Assembly (NCBI RefSeq): GCF_902500215.1
Contig: NZ_CABVOU010000014.1
Span: forward strand, 62,001 to 126,000
Origin: Halomonas lysinitropha
Lineage (GTDB): Bacteria > Pseudomonadota > Gammaproteobacteria > Pseudomonadales > Halomonadaceae
DNA: 64,000 nt
Direction of reading: 5' to 3'
Position numbers and translations under genes: made by a program. The first letter of the stretch is position 1, and every line of letters begins with the position of its first letter. Under the pieces are notes generated by a model. That model saw nothing but the letters and a program-made list of their open reading frames with translations, was not told where the DNA came from and did no database searches. This document shows positions 28,775-37,706 of the stretch, in pieces.

Positions 28775-29695
28775 ATGTTTGTCCGGATCGACGGCAAGGC
28801 GCTGGCGGCACGACTGCGTGAGGAGATCGGCCGCCAGGTCAGCCGGCTACGCCAGCACGACCTGGTCACTCCCGGCCTTGCCGTGATCCTCGTGGGCGAG
28901 GACCCGGCCAGCCAAGTCTATGTGCGCAACAAGGCAACACAGGCGCGCGAGGCCGGCATGTCATCGTTCGAGTATCGCCTTGCCGACAGCGTTCCCCAGA
29001 CCAAGCTGCTTGACCTGATCGAGCGACTGAACCGCGACCCGGAAGTGCACGGCATCCTCGTCCAGCTGCCGTTGCCGCCCCAGGTCGAGGAGTCAGGCGT
29101 TATCCAGGCCATCGACCCTGGCAAGGACATTGATGGCTTCCATCCTATCAACGTTGGTCAGGTGGCCATCGGCGGGCCGGGCCTGGTGCCCTGCACGCCA
29201 CTAGGCTGCTTGATGCTGCTCAAGCACCAGCTGGTCGACTTGAGCGGTCAACATGCCGTTGTGCTGGGGCGCTCGAACATCGTCGGCAAGCCGATGGCGA
29301 GTCTGCTGCTGCGGGAAGACTGCACGGTGACCGTGGCGCACTCACGCACCCGGCAGCTAGAGGACCTGTGCCGACAGGCGGATATCCTGGTGGCCGCGGT
29401 AGGCCGACCGCAACTGATCAAGGGTGATTGGATCAAGCCCGGTGCCACGGTGATCGACGTGGGTATCAACCGCGTCGAGGCCGAGGGCCGGACGCGCCTG
29501 GTCGGCGATGTGGACTTCGCCACGGCCAGCGACGTCGCCGCTGCCATTACCCCCGTGCCGGGCGGCGTCGGACCCATGACCATCGCCTGCCTGCTGCTCA
29601 ACACCCTCCAGGCGACGTGCCACCAATACGACATCCCCTTTCCCGACGACATCGTATCGCGCGCCTGGGGTGACACCACCGCCGAACCGACATGA
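28775..29695 (+). CDS. folD: Bifunctional methylene-THF dehydrogenase/methenyl-THF cyclohydrolase
   Basis: A 306-residue FolD that oxidises methylene-THF to methenyl-THF and hydrolyses this to 10-formyl-[17 protein letters not shown] carries the catalytic Tyr/Lys, VQLPLPPQV and DGFHPINVG follow, and the NADP region is [11 protein letters not shown], ending [15 protein letters not shown]. The start at 28775 has GGAAGGAG just before it, so longer readings are excluded. It connects the THF pool to PurU. A second copy for biosynthesis may exist elsewhere. Confidence 0.95.
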   Translation: MFVRIDGKALAARLREEIGRQVSRLRQHDLVTPGLAVILVGEDPASQVYVRNKATQAREAGMSSFEYRLADSVPQTKLLDLIERLNRDPEVHGILVQLPLPPQVEESGVIQAIDPGKDIDGFHPINVGQVAIGGPGLVPCTPLGCLMLLKHQLVDLSGQHAVVLGRSNIVGKPMASLLLREDCTVTVAHSRTRQLEDLCRQADILVAAVGRPQLIKGDWIKPGATVIDVGINRVEAEGRTRLVGDVDFATASDVAAAITPVPGGVGPMTIACLLLNTLQATCHQYDIPFPDDIVSRAWGDTTAEPT

Positions 29696-29812
29696 CGCTC
29701 TCCGCACGCAGGACGAGCAATAGCTGATGCCAGCGCTTCTCGTGCTGCCATTCTCGCCACGACAACAGCTGCCATGACAGCCGCTGTGATGACCAACAAA
29801 AGGAAGACCACC

Positions 29813-31369
29813 ATGACCGCTCCCAACACTCGCCGACGTACCCGCGCCAGCGGTGGCCGCCGCAGCGCCCAGGGTGCCGCTCAGGCCGCGGCACTGCCCT
29901 ACGCTACCCGCCGGATTCCCTACTTCGAGGTGCTCGACGAGGCGGGACTGGCGCTCATCGAGGAGAATGCCGATACCATCCTCGAGGAGGTGGGGATCGA
30001 CTTTCGCGACGACGAGGAAGCGTTGCAGATCTGGCGCGACGCCGGTGCCGACGTGCAGGGCGAACGGGTACGCATGCCGCGCGGCCTCTGCCGCCAGCTG
30101 ATCCAGGCCAGCGCTCCGCGACAGTTCACCCAGCAAGCGCGGAACCCCGAACGCAACGTTGAGATCGGCGGCCCGCACACCGTCTATGTGCCCGCCTACG
30201 GCTGCCCCTTCGTCTACGACATCGACCAGGGACGCCGCTACGGCACGCTCGAGGACTTTCAGAACTTCGTCAAGCTCGCCTATCAGTCGCCGAGCCTGCA
30301 CCACTCAGGCGGCACTATCTGCGAGCCGGTCGACCTGCCGGTCAACAAGCGTCACTTCGACATGATCTACAGCCACATGAAGTATTCCGACAAGTGCTTC
30401 ATGGGCTCGGTGACGCACCCCGACCGCGCTCATGACACGGTGGAGATGGCCAAGATCCTGTTCGGTGATCGCTGGATCGATCCCGACACCGGCAAGCCGC
30501 GCACCTGTGTGATCAGCCTGATCAATGCCAACTCGCCGATGACCTTCGACGACACCATGCTGGGAGCCGCCAAGGTCTATGCCAGGGCCAACCAGGCGTG
30601 CATTATCACCCCCTTCATCCTGGCCGGGGCCATGTCACCGGTGACCGTGGCCGGCACCGCCGCCCAGACCCTGGCCGAGGCCATGGCGGGCATGGCCTTC
30701 GTGCAGCTGGTGAATCCGGGTGCGCCGGTGGTGATGGGCAGCTTCGCCAGCTCCATGTCGATGCAGTCCGGCGCGCCCACCTTCGGCACGCCGGAGCCGG
30801 CGCTGGTGCTCTACGCCATGGCCAACCTGTCTCGCCGCCTCGGCGTACCCTTCCGCTCCGGCGGTTCATTCACCGCCTCCAAACTGCCTGACGCCCAGGC
30901 CGCCAGCGAGAGCGCCAATACCCTGCTGCCGACCACCCTGGGTGGCGTCAACTTCGCCTTGCACGCGGCGGGCTGGCTGGAGGGCGGGCTGGCGATGGGT
31001 TACGAGAAATTTGTCATGGATACCGACCAGACCGGCATGATGCAGACTCTGCTCAAGGGCGTCGACCTCTCGGAAAACGGCCAGGCCATGGATGCCATCC
31101 GCGAGGTCGGGCCCGGCAAGCACTTCCTGGGCTGCGCGCACACCCAGGCCAACTTCAAGGATGCCTTCTACCTCTCGCCGATCACCGACAACAACAGCTT
31201 CGAGCAGTGGGACGCCGACGGCCGGCTGGACATGGCCCAGCGTGCCAACGCGCGCTGGAAGAAGCTGCTCTCCGAGTACGAAGCCCCGCCCCTGGACCCG
31301 GCGATCGACGAGGCCCTGCTCGCCTACATGGCCGAGCGCAAGGCCGCCTTCCCCGATTCCAACGTCTGA
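29813..31369 (+). CDS. MttB-family trimethylamine-type methyltransferase without pyrrolysine
   Basis: A 518-residue member of the MttB superfamily (COG5598). These enzymes move a methyl from a quaternary amine to a corrinoid protein. The frame is open with no in-frame TAG, so it belongs to the non-pyrrolysine branch, whose known members act on glycine betaine, proline betaine, carnitine or butyrobetaine. A basic Arg-rich N-tail of about 20 residues precedes the TIM barrel. The start at 29813 has AGGAAG 8 nt upstream. It follows folD. The substrate cannot be read from sequence; glycine betaine is the natural guess. Confidence 0.88.
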   Translation: MTAPNTRRRTRASGGRRSAQGAAQAAALPYATRRIPYFEVLDEAGLALIEENADTILEEVGIDFRDDEEALQIWRDAGADVQGERVRMPRGLCRQLIQASAPRQFTQQARNPERNVEIGGPHTVYVPAYGCPFVYDIDQGRRYGTLEDFQNFVKLAYQSPSLHHSGGTICEPVDLPVNKRHFDMIYSHMKYSDKCFMGSVTHPDRAHDTVEMAKILFGDRWIDPDTGKPRTCVISLINANSPMTFDDTMLGAAKVYARANQACIITPFILAGAMSPVTVAGTAAQTLAEAMAGMAFVQLVNPGAPVVMGSFASSMSMQSGAPTFGTPEPALVLYAMANLSRRLGVPFRSGGSFTASKLPDAQAASESANTLLPTTLGGVNFALHAAGWLEGGLAMGYEKFVMDTDQTGMMQTLLKGVDLSENGQAMDAIREVGPGKHFLGCAHTQANFKDAFYLSPITDNNSFEQWDADGRLDMAQRANARWKKLLSEYEAPPLDPAIDEALLAYMAERKAAFPDSNV

Positions 31370-31501
31370 CCCTTCGGGCTCACGGGGCCCGCTACCCATG
31401 ACGCCGGCCGAGCACCATGCTGCTGGCCGGCTGCCATGTCGGGGTCAAGAGGCTTTAGAGCCGATAGCGTGGCGCCGTCGCCGGGGGAAGCGGTCCGCTC
31501 A

Positions 31502-31744
31502 CTATCGACCCAGTACCGGCAGAAGCTGAGTAGCGATAGCGTCGCGCACGGCCGGGAGTACCACGTCGCGCCGACGTGACAGGTCGTCGACCAGACCAGG
31601 CAGCCCGGCCAGCTCGCCAGCGGCGTAGGCCGCGGCGGCACGTTCGGCACACACCTCGGGACTCGCCCCCGACGCCACATCGAGGCCCAACGCCACCAGG
31701 CGATCACGGAAATCATCGCCATCGATCAGTTCGACGATCATCAT
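31502..31744 (-). CDS. Small protein after fdsA, possible formate dehydrogenase delta subunit
   Basis: An 80-residue protein (start ATG-ATG at 31744, or 31741) with GGAGG upstream, 19 bp after fdsA in the place where fdsD usually sits. The length suits FdsD, but the sequence VELIDGDDFRDRLVALG is not a clear match, so the identity is by position only. It has no Cys-rich or membrane motif. Plausible as an assembly or stability partner of the formate dehydrogenase. Confidence 0.5.
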   Translation of the reverse strand: MMIVELIDGDDFRDRLVALGLDVASGASPEVCAERAAAAYAAGELAGLPGLVDDLSRRRDVVLPAVRDAIATQLLPVLGR

Positions 31745-31763
31745 GCGCGGTCCTCCTTCTTCA

Positions 31764-34625
31764 TCAGTCGTCTTCCACCAATGCTGACGCCGCGCGCTGC
31801 AACCGGCAGGCGGCATACTTGAACTCGGGAATCTTGCCGTCGGGGTCGAGCGCCGGATTGGTCAGCAGGTTGGCCGCCGCCTCCACGTAGCAGAAAGGCA
31901 CGAACACCATCCCCTCCGCCATCAGCGGATCGACCCGCGCCTTCAGGGTAATGTCCCCACGACGGGTGGTGATGGTGATCGGCTCGCCCGGCGTCAGGCG
32001 CAGGCGCACCAGCTCGGCCGGCGCGAGGCTCGCCACCGGTTCGGGCTCGAGGTCGTCGAGCACCCGACTGCGACGGGTCATGGAACCGGTATGCCAATGC
32101 TCCAGTTGGCGACCGGTAATCAGTACCGTGGGGAAGTCGCCATCGACGGGCTCGTCCGGCGGGAGTGGCCGGGTCGGGGTGAAGGTCGCGCGCCCGCTCG
32201 AGGTAGGGAAGGTGTCGCTGAACACCACATCCGCCCCGGGGGCATCCTCGGCGGGACAGGGATAGGTCACCGAGCTCTCGCGCTCCAGGCGCTCCCAGGT
32301 GATGTGATCGAGGGAGGCCATGACCTGCTTCATCTCGGCGAACACCTCACGCGGGTGCGTATAACCCCAGTCCAGGCCCAGGCGCGTGGCGATCTGCTGG
32401 ATGATCCACCAGTCGGGCTTGGCTTCTCCGGGGAGCGGGACGGCGGCGCGACCCAGCTGTACCTGGCGGTTGGTGTTGGTGACGCTGCCATCCTTCTCCG
32501 GCCAGGCCGAAGCGGGCAGAATGACATCGGCGAACTGGGCGGTCTCGGTGACGAACAGGTCCTGCACCACCAGATGCTCCAGGCTCGCCAGGGCCGCCCG
32601 GGCATGGTCGAGGTCCGGGTCGGACATCGCCGGATTCTCGCCGAGGATATACATCCCCTTGATGGTCCCGGCCGCGATGGCATCCATGATCTCCACCACG
32701 GTAAGTCCCGGGGTCGCATCGAGAGGCGTGTTCCAGAGCTCCTCGAAGGCGGCGCGCACCTGGGCGTCGGTCACCGGCTGGTAGTCGGGCAGCACCATGG
32801 GGATCATGCCGGCATCCGAGGCGCCCTGAACGTTGTTCTGGCCGCGCAGCGGGTGCAGGCCGGTGCCGGGGCGACCGGTGTGGCCGCAGGCCAGGGCCAG
32901 CGAGATCAGGCAGCGGGCGTTGTCGGTACCGTGCACATGCTGGGAGATACCCATGCCCCAGAAGATCATCGCCTTGTCGGCGCTGGCGTAGAGGCGGGCA
33001 AGCTCGCGGATCTGTTCGGGCGCCACGCCACAGGCCGGCGACATCGCCTCGGGGGTCAGCTCGCGGACATGGGACTTGAGCGCCTCGAAACCCTCGGTGT
33101 GGGCATCGATATAGGCCTGATCAAAGAGCCCCTCGCTGACGATGACGTTGAGCATGGCGTTGTAGAGCGAGACGTCGCCGCCAGGGGTGAAGCGCACGCT
33201 GCGATGGGCGTAGGCGTCCAGCGCCTGGCCGCGGGGGTCGAGGATGATCAGCTTGGTGCCGTTGCGCGCCGCCTGCTTGAAGTAGGTCGCCGCCACCGGG
33301 TGGTTGATCGCCGGGTTGCAGCCGGTAAGGATCACCACATCGGCCTGCAGCGCCTGCATGAAGGAGGCCGTCACCGCCCCCGAGCCGATGCACTCCATCA
33401 GTGCCGCCACGGAGCTTGCGTGACACAGCCGGGTACAGTGGTCGACATGGTTGCTGCCGAAGCTGGTGCGCACCAGCTTCTGGAACAGCCAGGCTTCCTC
33501 GTTGGAGCACTTGGCGCTACCGAAGCCAGCCAGGCCGTCGGGGCCCTGGGCCGACTTGATGGCCTTCAGGCCGTCGGCGGCGAGGTCCAGCGCCTCGTCC
33601 CAGCTCGCCTCACGGAAATGGGTCAGCGGGTGGCGCGGGTCGAAGTCGGGATCGAGCCCCTTGGGCACGCCCGGCCGGCGGATCAGTGGCCGGCTGAGGC
33701 GCGCGGGATGGTAGGGGTAGTCGAAGCCGAAACGGCCCTTGACGCACAGGCGCCCCTGGTTCGAGGGGCCGTCGCGCCCCTCGACGAAGAGGATCTTCTC
33801 GTCCTTGATGTGGTAGGTGAGCTGGCAGCCCACGCCGCAGTAGGGACAGACCGAGTCGACGGTGCGATCGGCGGCGCGAGAATCGCCGCGACCGGCGGCG
33901 TCGACCAGGGTCGCCGGCATCAGCGCACCGGTGGGGCAGGCCTGGACGCACTCGCCGCAGGCCACGCAAGTGCTCTCCCCCATGGGGTCGTCGAAGTCGA
34001 AGACGATCTTCGAGGCGGCCCCTCGATGAGCCAGGCCGATGACGTCGTTGCCCTGCACCTCGCGGCAGGCGCGCACGCAGAGGTTGCACTCGATGCAGGC
34101 ATCGAGGTTGACGTTCATGGCCGAATGGGTGGCGTCATGGCCCGCGGCATGGGGGAGCGAGGCCGAGCGTTCGGCGACATGGTGCACCGTGGGGGCGGCG
34201 CGCTCGTCCCGGGAGGGCAGGCGCTCGCGCACCGCGCTGGCATCGATGGCAAGCTGGTCGGCCATGGCCCAGAAGTGGCTCGAACGGTCGGGGCCGTCGT
34301 CGCGCTCGGGCTGGTCGGCGACCAGCAGTTCCATTACGCCCTTGCGCGCCACCCGGGCACGCTCGGAGCTGGCACTCCTGACCACCATGCCGGGCGCCGC
34401 CTCGCGCAGGCAGCTCGCCGCCAGCACGCGCTCGCCCTCGACCTCCACCATGCAGGCGCGACAGTTGCCGTCGCTGCGATAGCCCGGCGCGTCCTTGAAG
34501 CAGAGATGGGGGATGGTCTCGCCGGCGCGCCTGGCCACCTGCCACAGGGTCTCCCCCGGGGTGGCGCTCACGTCCACACCATCGAGGCTCAGGGTAAAGC
34601 CTTTGCTTACGCTCTGTTCGCTCAT
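31764..34625 (-). CDS. fdsA: NAD-dependent formate dehydrogenase alpha subunit (molybdenum)
   Basis: A 953-residue catalytic subunit that oxidises formate to CO2. An N-terminal 2Fe-2S domain (C42, C55, C58, C72) is followed by an NADH-G type segment, two 4Fe-4S motifs (CIECNLCVRACRE and CVACGECVQACPTGAL), a CPYCGVGC cluster and a bis-MGD domain. The Mo ligand is Cys in DHCTRLCHASSV, so no selenocysteine is used. The C-terminal MGD-binding domain contains TGRQLEHWHTGSMTRRSRVL. The start has GGGAGGTG upstream. Cytoplasmic. Confidence 0.95.
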   Translation of the reverse strand: MSEQSVSKGFTLSLDGVDVSATPGETLWQVARRAGETIPHLCFKDAPGYRSDGNCRACMVEVEGERVLAASCLREAAPGMVVRSASSERARVARKGVMELLVADQPERDDGPDRSSHFWAMADQLAIDASAVRERLPSRDERAAPTVHHVAERSASLPHAAGHDATHSAMNVNLDACIECNLCVRACREVQGNDVIGLAHRGAASKIVFDFDDPMGESTCVACGECVQACPTGALMPATLVDAAGRGDSRAADRTVDSVCPYCGVGCQLTYHIKDEKILFVEGRDGPSNQGRLCVKGRFGFDYPYHPARLSRPLIRRPGVPKGLDPDFDPRHPLTHFREASWDEALDLAADGLKAIKSAQGPDGLAGFGSAKCSNEEAWLFQKLVRTSFGSNHVDHCTRLCHASSVAALMECIGSGAVTASFMQALQADVVILTGCNPAINHPVAATYFKQAARNGTKLIILDPRGQALDAYAHRSVRFTPGGDVSLYNAMLNVIVSEGLFDQAYIDAHTEGFEALKSHVRELTPEAMSPACGVAPEQIRELARLYASADKAMIFWGMGISQHVHGTDNARCLISLALACGHTGRPGTGLHPLRGQNNVQGASDAGMIPMVLPDYQPVTDAQVRAAFEELWNTPLDATPGLTVVEIMDAIAAGTIKGMYILGENPAMSDPDLDHARAALASLEHLVVQDLFVTETAQFADVILPASAWPEKDGSVTNTNRQVQLGRAAVPLPGEAKPDWWIIQQIATRLGLDWGYTHPREVFAEMKQVMASLDHITWERLERESSVTYPCPAEDAPGADVVFSDTFPTSSGRATFTPTRPLPPDEPVDGDFPTVLITGRQLEHWHTGSMTRRSRVLDDLEPEPVASLAPAELVRLRLTPGEPITITTRRGDITLKARVDPLMAEGMVFVPFCYVEAAANLLTNPALDPDGKIPEFKYAACRLQRAASALVEDD

Positions 34626-34636
34626 GCGCACCTCCC

Positions 34637-36355
34637 TTACCCCTTGACGATGACGTTCTGGGCGGCGAGTTCGCCGCGGAAATCCTTGAGCAGCCCCAGC
34701 ACTGGGTTGGGCGCTGCCTGGCCCAGGCCGCAGATGGAGGCGTCCATCATCACCTGCGAGAGTCGCTCGAGCTCCTCGACCCGCCACTCGTCGCGTTCGA
34801 GCAGCGTGAGCATCTTCTCGGTGCCGACTCGGCACGGCGTGCACTGGCCGCAGGATTCGTCGGCGAAGAAGGCCAGCAGATTGGTCGCCACCGCCCTGAG
34901 GTCGTCCTGGTCGGAGACCACGATGATGGCCGCCGAGCCGATAAAGCAGCCCGCTTCCTGAAGGGTGTCGAAGTCCAGCGGCAGATCGGCCTTGCTGGCC
35001 GGGAGGATCCCCCCGGAGGCGCCGCCGGGCAGGTAGCCGGCCAGGCGATGCCCCTCGGCCATGCCCCCGCCGTACTCCTCGATCAGCTCGCTCAAGGTGA
35101 TGCCGGCGGGGGCCAGATGGACGCCGGGGCGCCTGACCCGGCCAGAGAGCGAGAAGCTCCTCAGGCCCTGGCGGCCGTGGCGTCCGTGGCCGGCGAACCA
35201 GTCGGCGCCCTTCTGGTGGATGAGCGGGATCCAGTAGACGGTCTCGACGTTATTGACCAGGGTCGGCTGGCCGAAGAGCCCCTTCTGGGCGACGAAGGGC
35301 GGGCGATGGCGCGGCTTGCCCGGCTTGCCCTCCAGCGACTCGATCATCGCCGACTCCTCGCCACAGATGTAGGCACCGGCGCCCCGACGCAGCACGACGT
35401 ACCCCGGCGGCGCGAGGCCTTCGGCCTCGAGCTCGGCGATCGCTTCATGAAGCACCCGGTGCAGCCCGGGGTACTCGTCACGCAGGTAGATATAGAGCGC
35501 CTCGGCCTCCACCGCCCAGGCGCTGACCAGAGCTCCCTCGAGGAAGCGGTGCGGAGAACGCTCCAGGTAGTAGCGATCCTTGAAGGTGCCGGGCTCGCCC
35601 TCGTCGGCGTTGATCGCGCAATAGCGCGGCCCCGACTCCTGGCGGACGAAGTGCCACTTCTTGAAGGTGGGAAAGCCCGCACCGCCAAGACCGCGCAGGT
35701 TGGAGCGCTCGAGCGTTTCCATCAGCGCCTCGACCGTGACGCGACCCGCTTGGCAGTCGGCGAGCAGCTCGAAGCCGCCCTCGGCGCGATAGTCCGCCAG
35801 GCGCTGCCAGACGATCGCCTCGGGATGGAAGTGGCCGGTATCCACCACCGCCTCTACCCCCTCGGCGGTGGCAAACAACACATGATGGTGCCCCACTTCC
35901 ACCACCGGTGCCGTCTCGCAGCGACCCATGCAAGGCGCCCGTACTACCCGCACCGCCTGTGGGTCGACGCCCGCCTTGAGTTCAGCCTCGAGGGTGGCGG
36001 CGCCGGCCAACTGGCAGGAGAGCGAATCGCAGACCCGCACCGTCACCTCGGGTGGCGGCACCTGGTCGTCATGCACCACGTCGAAGTGGGCGTAGAAGGT
36101 CGCCGTCTCGTAGACCGCCGCCATGGGCAGATTCATGTAGGCGGCCAGCGCCCGCAGCGTCACCAACGGCAGATGACCGTGGGAATCCTGGATGGCGTGC
36201 AGGTGCTCGATCAGCAGGTCACGGCGCCGGAGCCCGGGGTCGCTGCGCTCGTCGCCGAGCAGCTGGCGCAGCGCGGCCAGGGCAACGGGAGGCAGGTCGC
36301 GGCCACGGGGCCTGCCGCGGAAGCGGCGCGGGGGAGTGACGGTCTCGACGGTCAT
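34637..36355 (-). CDS. fdsB: Formate dehydrogenase beta subunit, fused NuoE-NuoF type
   Basis: A 572-residue diaphorase subunit that passes electrons from the alpha subunit to NAD+. Residues 1-160 are a thioredoxin-like 2Fe-2S domain (C109, C114, C142, C146). The rest is NuoF-like: GLGGAGFPTFKKW and NADEGEPGTFKDRYYLE for FMN and NADH, GAYICGEESAMIESLEGK, and a 4Fe-4S motif SCGQCTPCRVG. In many bacteria these are two genes (fdsG and fdsB); here they are one. It is 11 bp before fdsA and starts the operon. Confidence 0.92.
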   Translation of the reverse strand: MTVETVTPPRRFRGRPRGRDLPPVALAALRQLLGDERSDPGLRRRDLLIEHLHAIQDSHGHLPLVTLRALAAYMNLPMAAVYETATFYAHFDVVHDDQVPPPEVTVRVCDSLSCQLAGAATLEAELKAGVDPQAVRVVRAPCMGRCETAPVVEVGHHHVLFATAEGVEAVVDTGHFHPEAIVWQRLADYRAEGGFELLADCQAGRVTVEALMETLERSNLRGLGGAGFPTFKKWHFVRQESGPRYCAINADEGEPGTFKDRYYLERSPHRFLEGALVSAWAVEAEALYIYLRDEYPGLHRVLHEAIAELEAEGLAPPGYVVLRRGAGAYICGEESAMIESLEGKPGKPRHRPPFVAQKGLFGQPTLVNNVETVYWIPLIHQKGADWFAGHGRHGRQGLRSFSLSGRVRRPGVHLAPAGITLSELIEEYGGGMAEGHRLAGYLPGGASGGILPASKADLPLDFDTLQEAGCFIGSAAIIVVSDQDDLRAVATNLLAFFADESCGQCTPCRVGTEKMLTLLERDEWRVEELERLSQVMMDASICGLGQAAPNPVLGLLKDFRGELAAQNVIVKG

Positions 36356-36539
36356 GGCGGGCTCGTTGTTGTGCTTGTGAGGTAACGCGGTATCGACGGG
36401 TGCTGCCCCTCGCGGGCAACGACGGGCATCATCGGAATGGTGTCACTCGCCCGGCGTCAGGACAATGACCGGGCACAGGACCCGTGAGCGAATGGACATG
36501 AGGATGTCGCTCTCGGCATATCTCGCCGTCGGCTATCTC

Positions 36540-36911
36540 CTACATGGCAGCATAGGCCACCATCTCGACGAGCATCTCCTCGCGGGCGAACCCCGACACG
36601 ATGATGGCGGCACGGTTGGGATAGGGGGCGCAGACGTATTCGGCATAGAGCCGATTGACCGTGGCCAGATCCTCGCGACGGGTGACGTAGATCAGCACCT
36701 GGGTGAGGTTCTGCATGTCACCCCCGGCACAGACCAGAGTGTGACGCAGGTTATCGAGAGTCTGACGTGTCTGGGCCTCGATACCCCCATCGACCACGGC
36801 GCCATCGGCGCCGATGGGAATCTGGGCGGTGAAGAGAATCCCGTTACCGATCACGGCCCACTCGAGCGGGGCCTTGGCGGCATATAGGTCGGTGGTGACG
36901 GGTTGGATCAT
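36540..36911 (-). CDS. RidA family deaminase
   Basis: A 123-residue RidA/YjgF-fold protein. This family hydrolyses reactive enamine/imine intermediates such as 2-aminoacrylate. The conserved Arg is in YPNRAAI, and LIYVTRREDL lies before it. It follows the DUF3726 gene by 27 bp and ends the BCCT cassette. The active-site Arg is present, but the loop after it (VSGFAREEMLVEMVAYA) is more divergent than RidA itself, so it may be a specialised member. Confidence 0.88.
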   Translation of the reverse strand: MIQPVTTDLYAAKAPLEWAVIGNGILFTAQIPIGADGAVVDGGIEAQTRQTLDNLRHTLVCAGGDMQNLTQVLIYVTRREDLATVNRLYAEYVCAPYPNRAAIIVSGFAREEMLVEMVAYAAM

Positions 36912-36938
36912 GGAAGCAGTCTCGTGGAAAGGGATGGG

Positions 36939-37706
36939 TCAGTCATTGTCGGTGACGCCGGCACCGGCGCCGCCCCTGGAGGCCTCACTGGATTCCACCA
37001 GGATGCGATGGGCCAGTGTCTTGAGGCGCGCCCAGATGGCATCGTCCACCTCGATGCCTTCCTTGAGCGCCAGCTCTCGGCAGGCCAGCAGCTCCGACTC
37101 GGGGTGATGGGCCAAGAGGTCGAGGTCATGGTCGGCGTCCAGCGACGGAAGCAGCTCCACATGGTTGGCCATCACCAGGGTGATACCGTCGTTGGGCTCA
37201 TTCTCCTCGGGCACGTCGCGTACCGAGTAGACACGCACCTCGGGGGTGGTATGGCCCGCGCGAAAGCCCACCACCTGCTCGGTGAGGGGCACCTGGGCAT
37301 TGCGCCAGAAGGCGGTGATGTTCATGCCTCGCCCCGCCAGCCGCGAGAGGTAGCCCATGATCAGCTGGCGATTGTGGCAGCGACGGATCTTGACCACCGA
37401 GAGACCGCGGGCCCGGGCCTTGGCAAAGCCGAGCTCGGTGGCCAGGCTGATGCTGCGCAGCACGCTGTGGCCCTGGCCGTCGAGTACCGCCAGGTCACCG
37501 TCCTGGTAGATGACCCTTGTCAGCGCCTCGGGATCTTCGGCGAGCAGATAATCCAGGCCCCGGTTGAGCTGCTCAACGCCATGCAAGCCGTGACACTGCA
37601 TCCAGGCGACCATGTCGGCCGCGTCGGCCGCATCGCCGTCCTCGAAACCGATCCCGCTGAACGCCTTGCGGCACAGGCCCTGAAGTTCGTTGTAGGACAC
37701 CTTCAT
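36939..37706 (-). CDS. DUF3726 domain protein
   Basis: A 255-residue soluble protein resembling DUF3726, whose start (SYNELQGLCRKAFSGIGFEDGDAADAADMVAWMQ) is reminiscent of the malate/L-lactate dehydrogenase fold, with HGLHGVEQLNRGL after it. The nucleotide-binding and catalytic pattern of those dehydrogenases is not clear, so enzymatic activity is not claimed. It overlaps the unknown 586-residue protein by 4 bp (ATGA) and precedes ridA. Function unknown. Confidence 0.75.
   Translation of the reverse strand: MKVSYNELQGLCRKAFSGIGFEDGDAADAADMVAWMQCHGLHGVEQLNRGLDYLLAEDPEALTRVIYQDGDLAVLDGQGHSVLRSISLATELGFAKARARGLSVVKIRRCHNRQLIMGYLSRLAGRGMNITAFWRNAQVPLTEQVVGFRAGHTTPEVRVYSVRDVPEENEPNDGITLVMANHVELLPSLDADHDLDLLAHHPESELLACRELALKEGIEVDDAIWARLKTLAHRILVESSEASRGGAGAGVTDND

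Noticed and set aside
29813..31369. Pyrrolysine read-through in the MttB-type gene
   Set aside because: No in-frame TAG occurs inside the barrel, so there is nothing for pyrrolysine to decode, and no pyl genes are in the window.
32091..34961. A 956-codon open frame on the plus strand
   Set aside because: It is antisense to the formate dehydrogenase alpha subunit, which has all cofactor motifs. The antisense product shows no fold signature.
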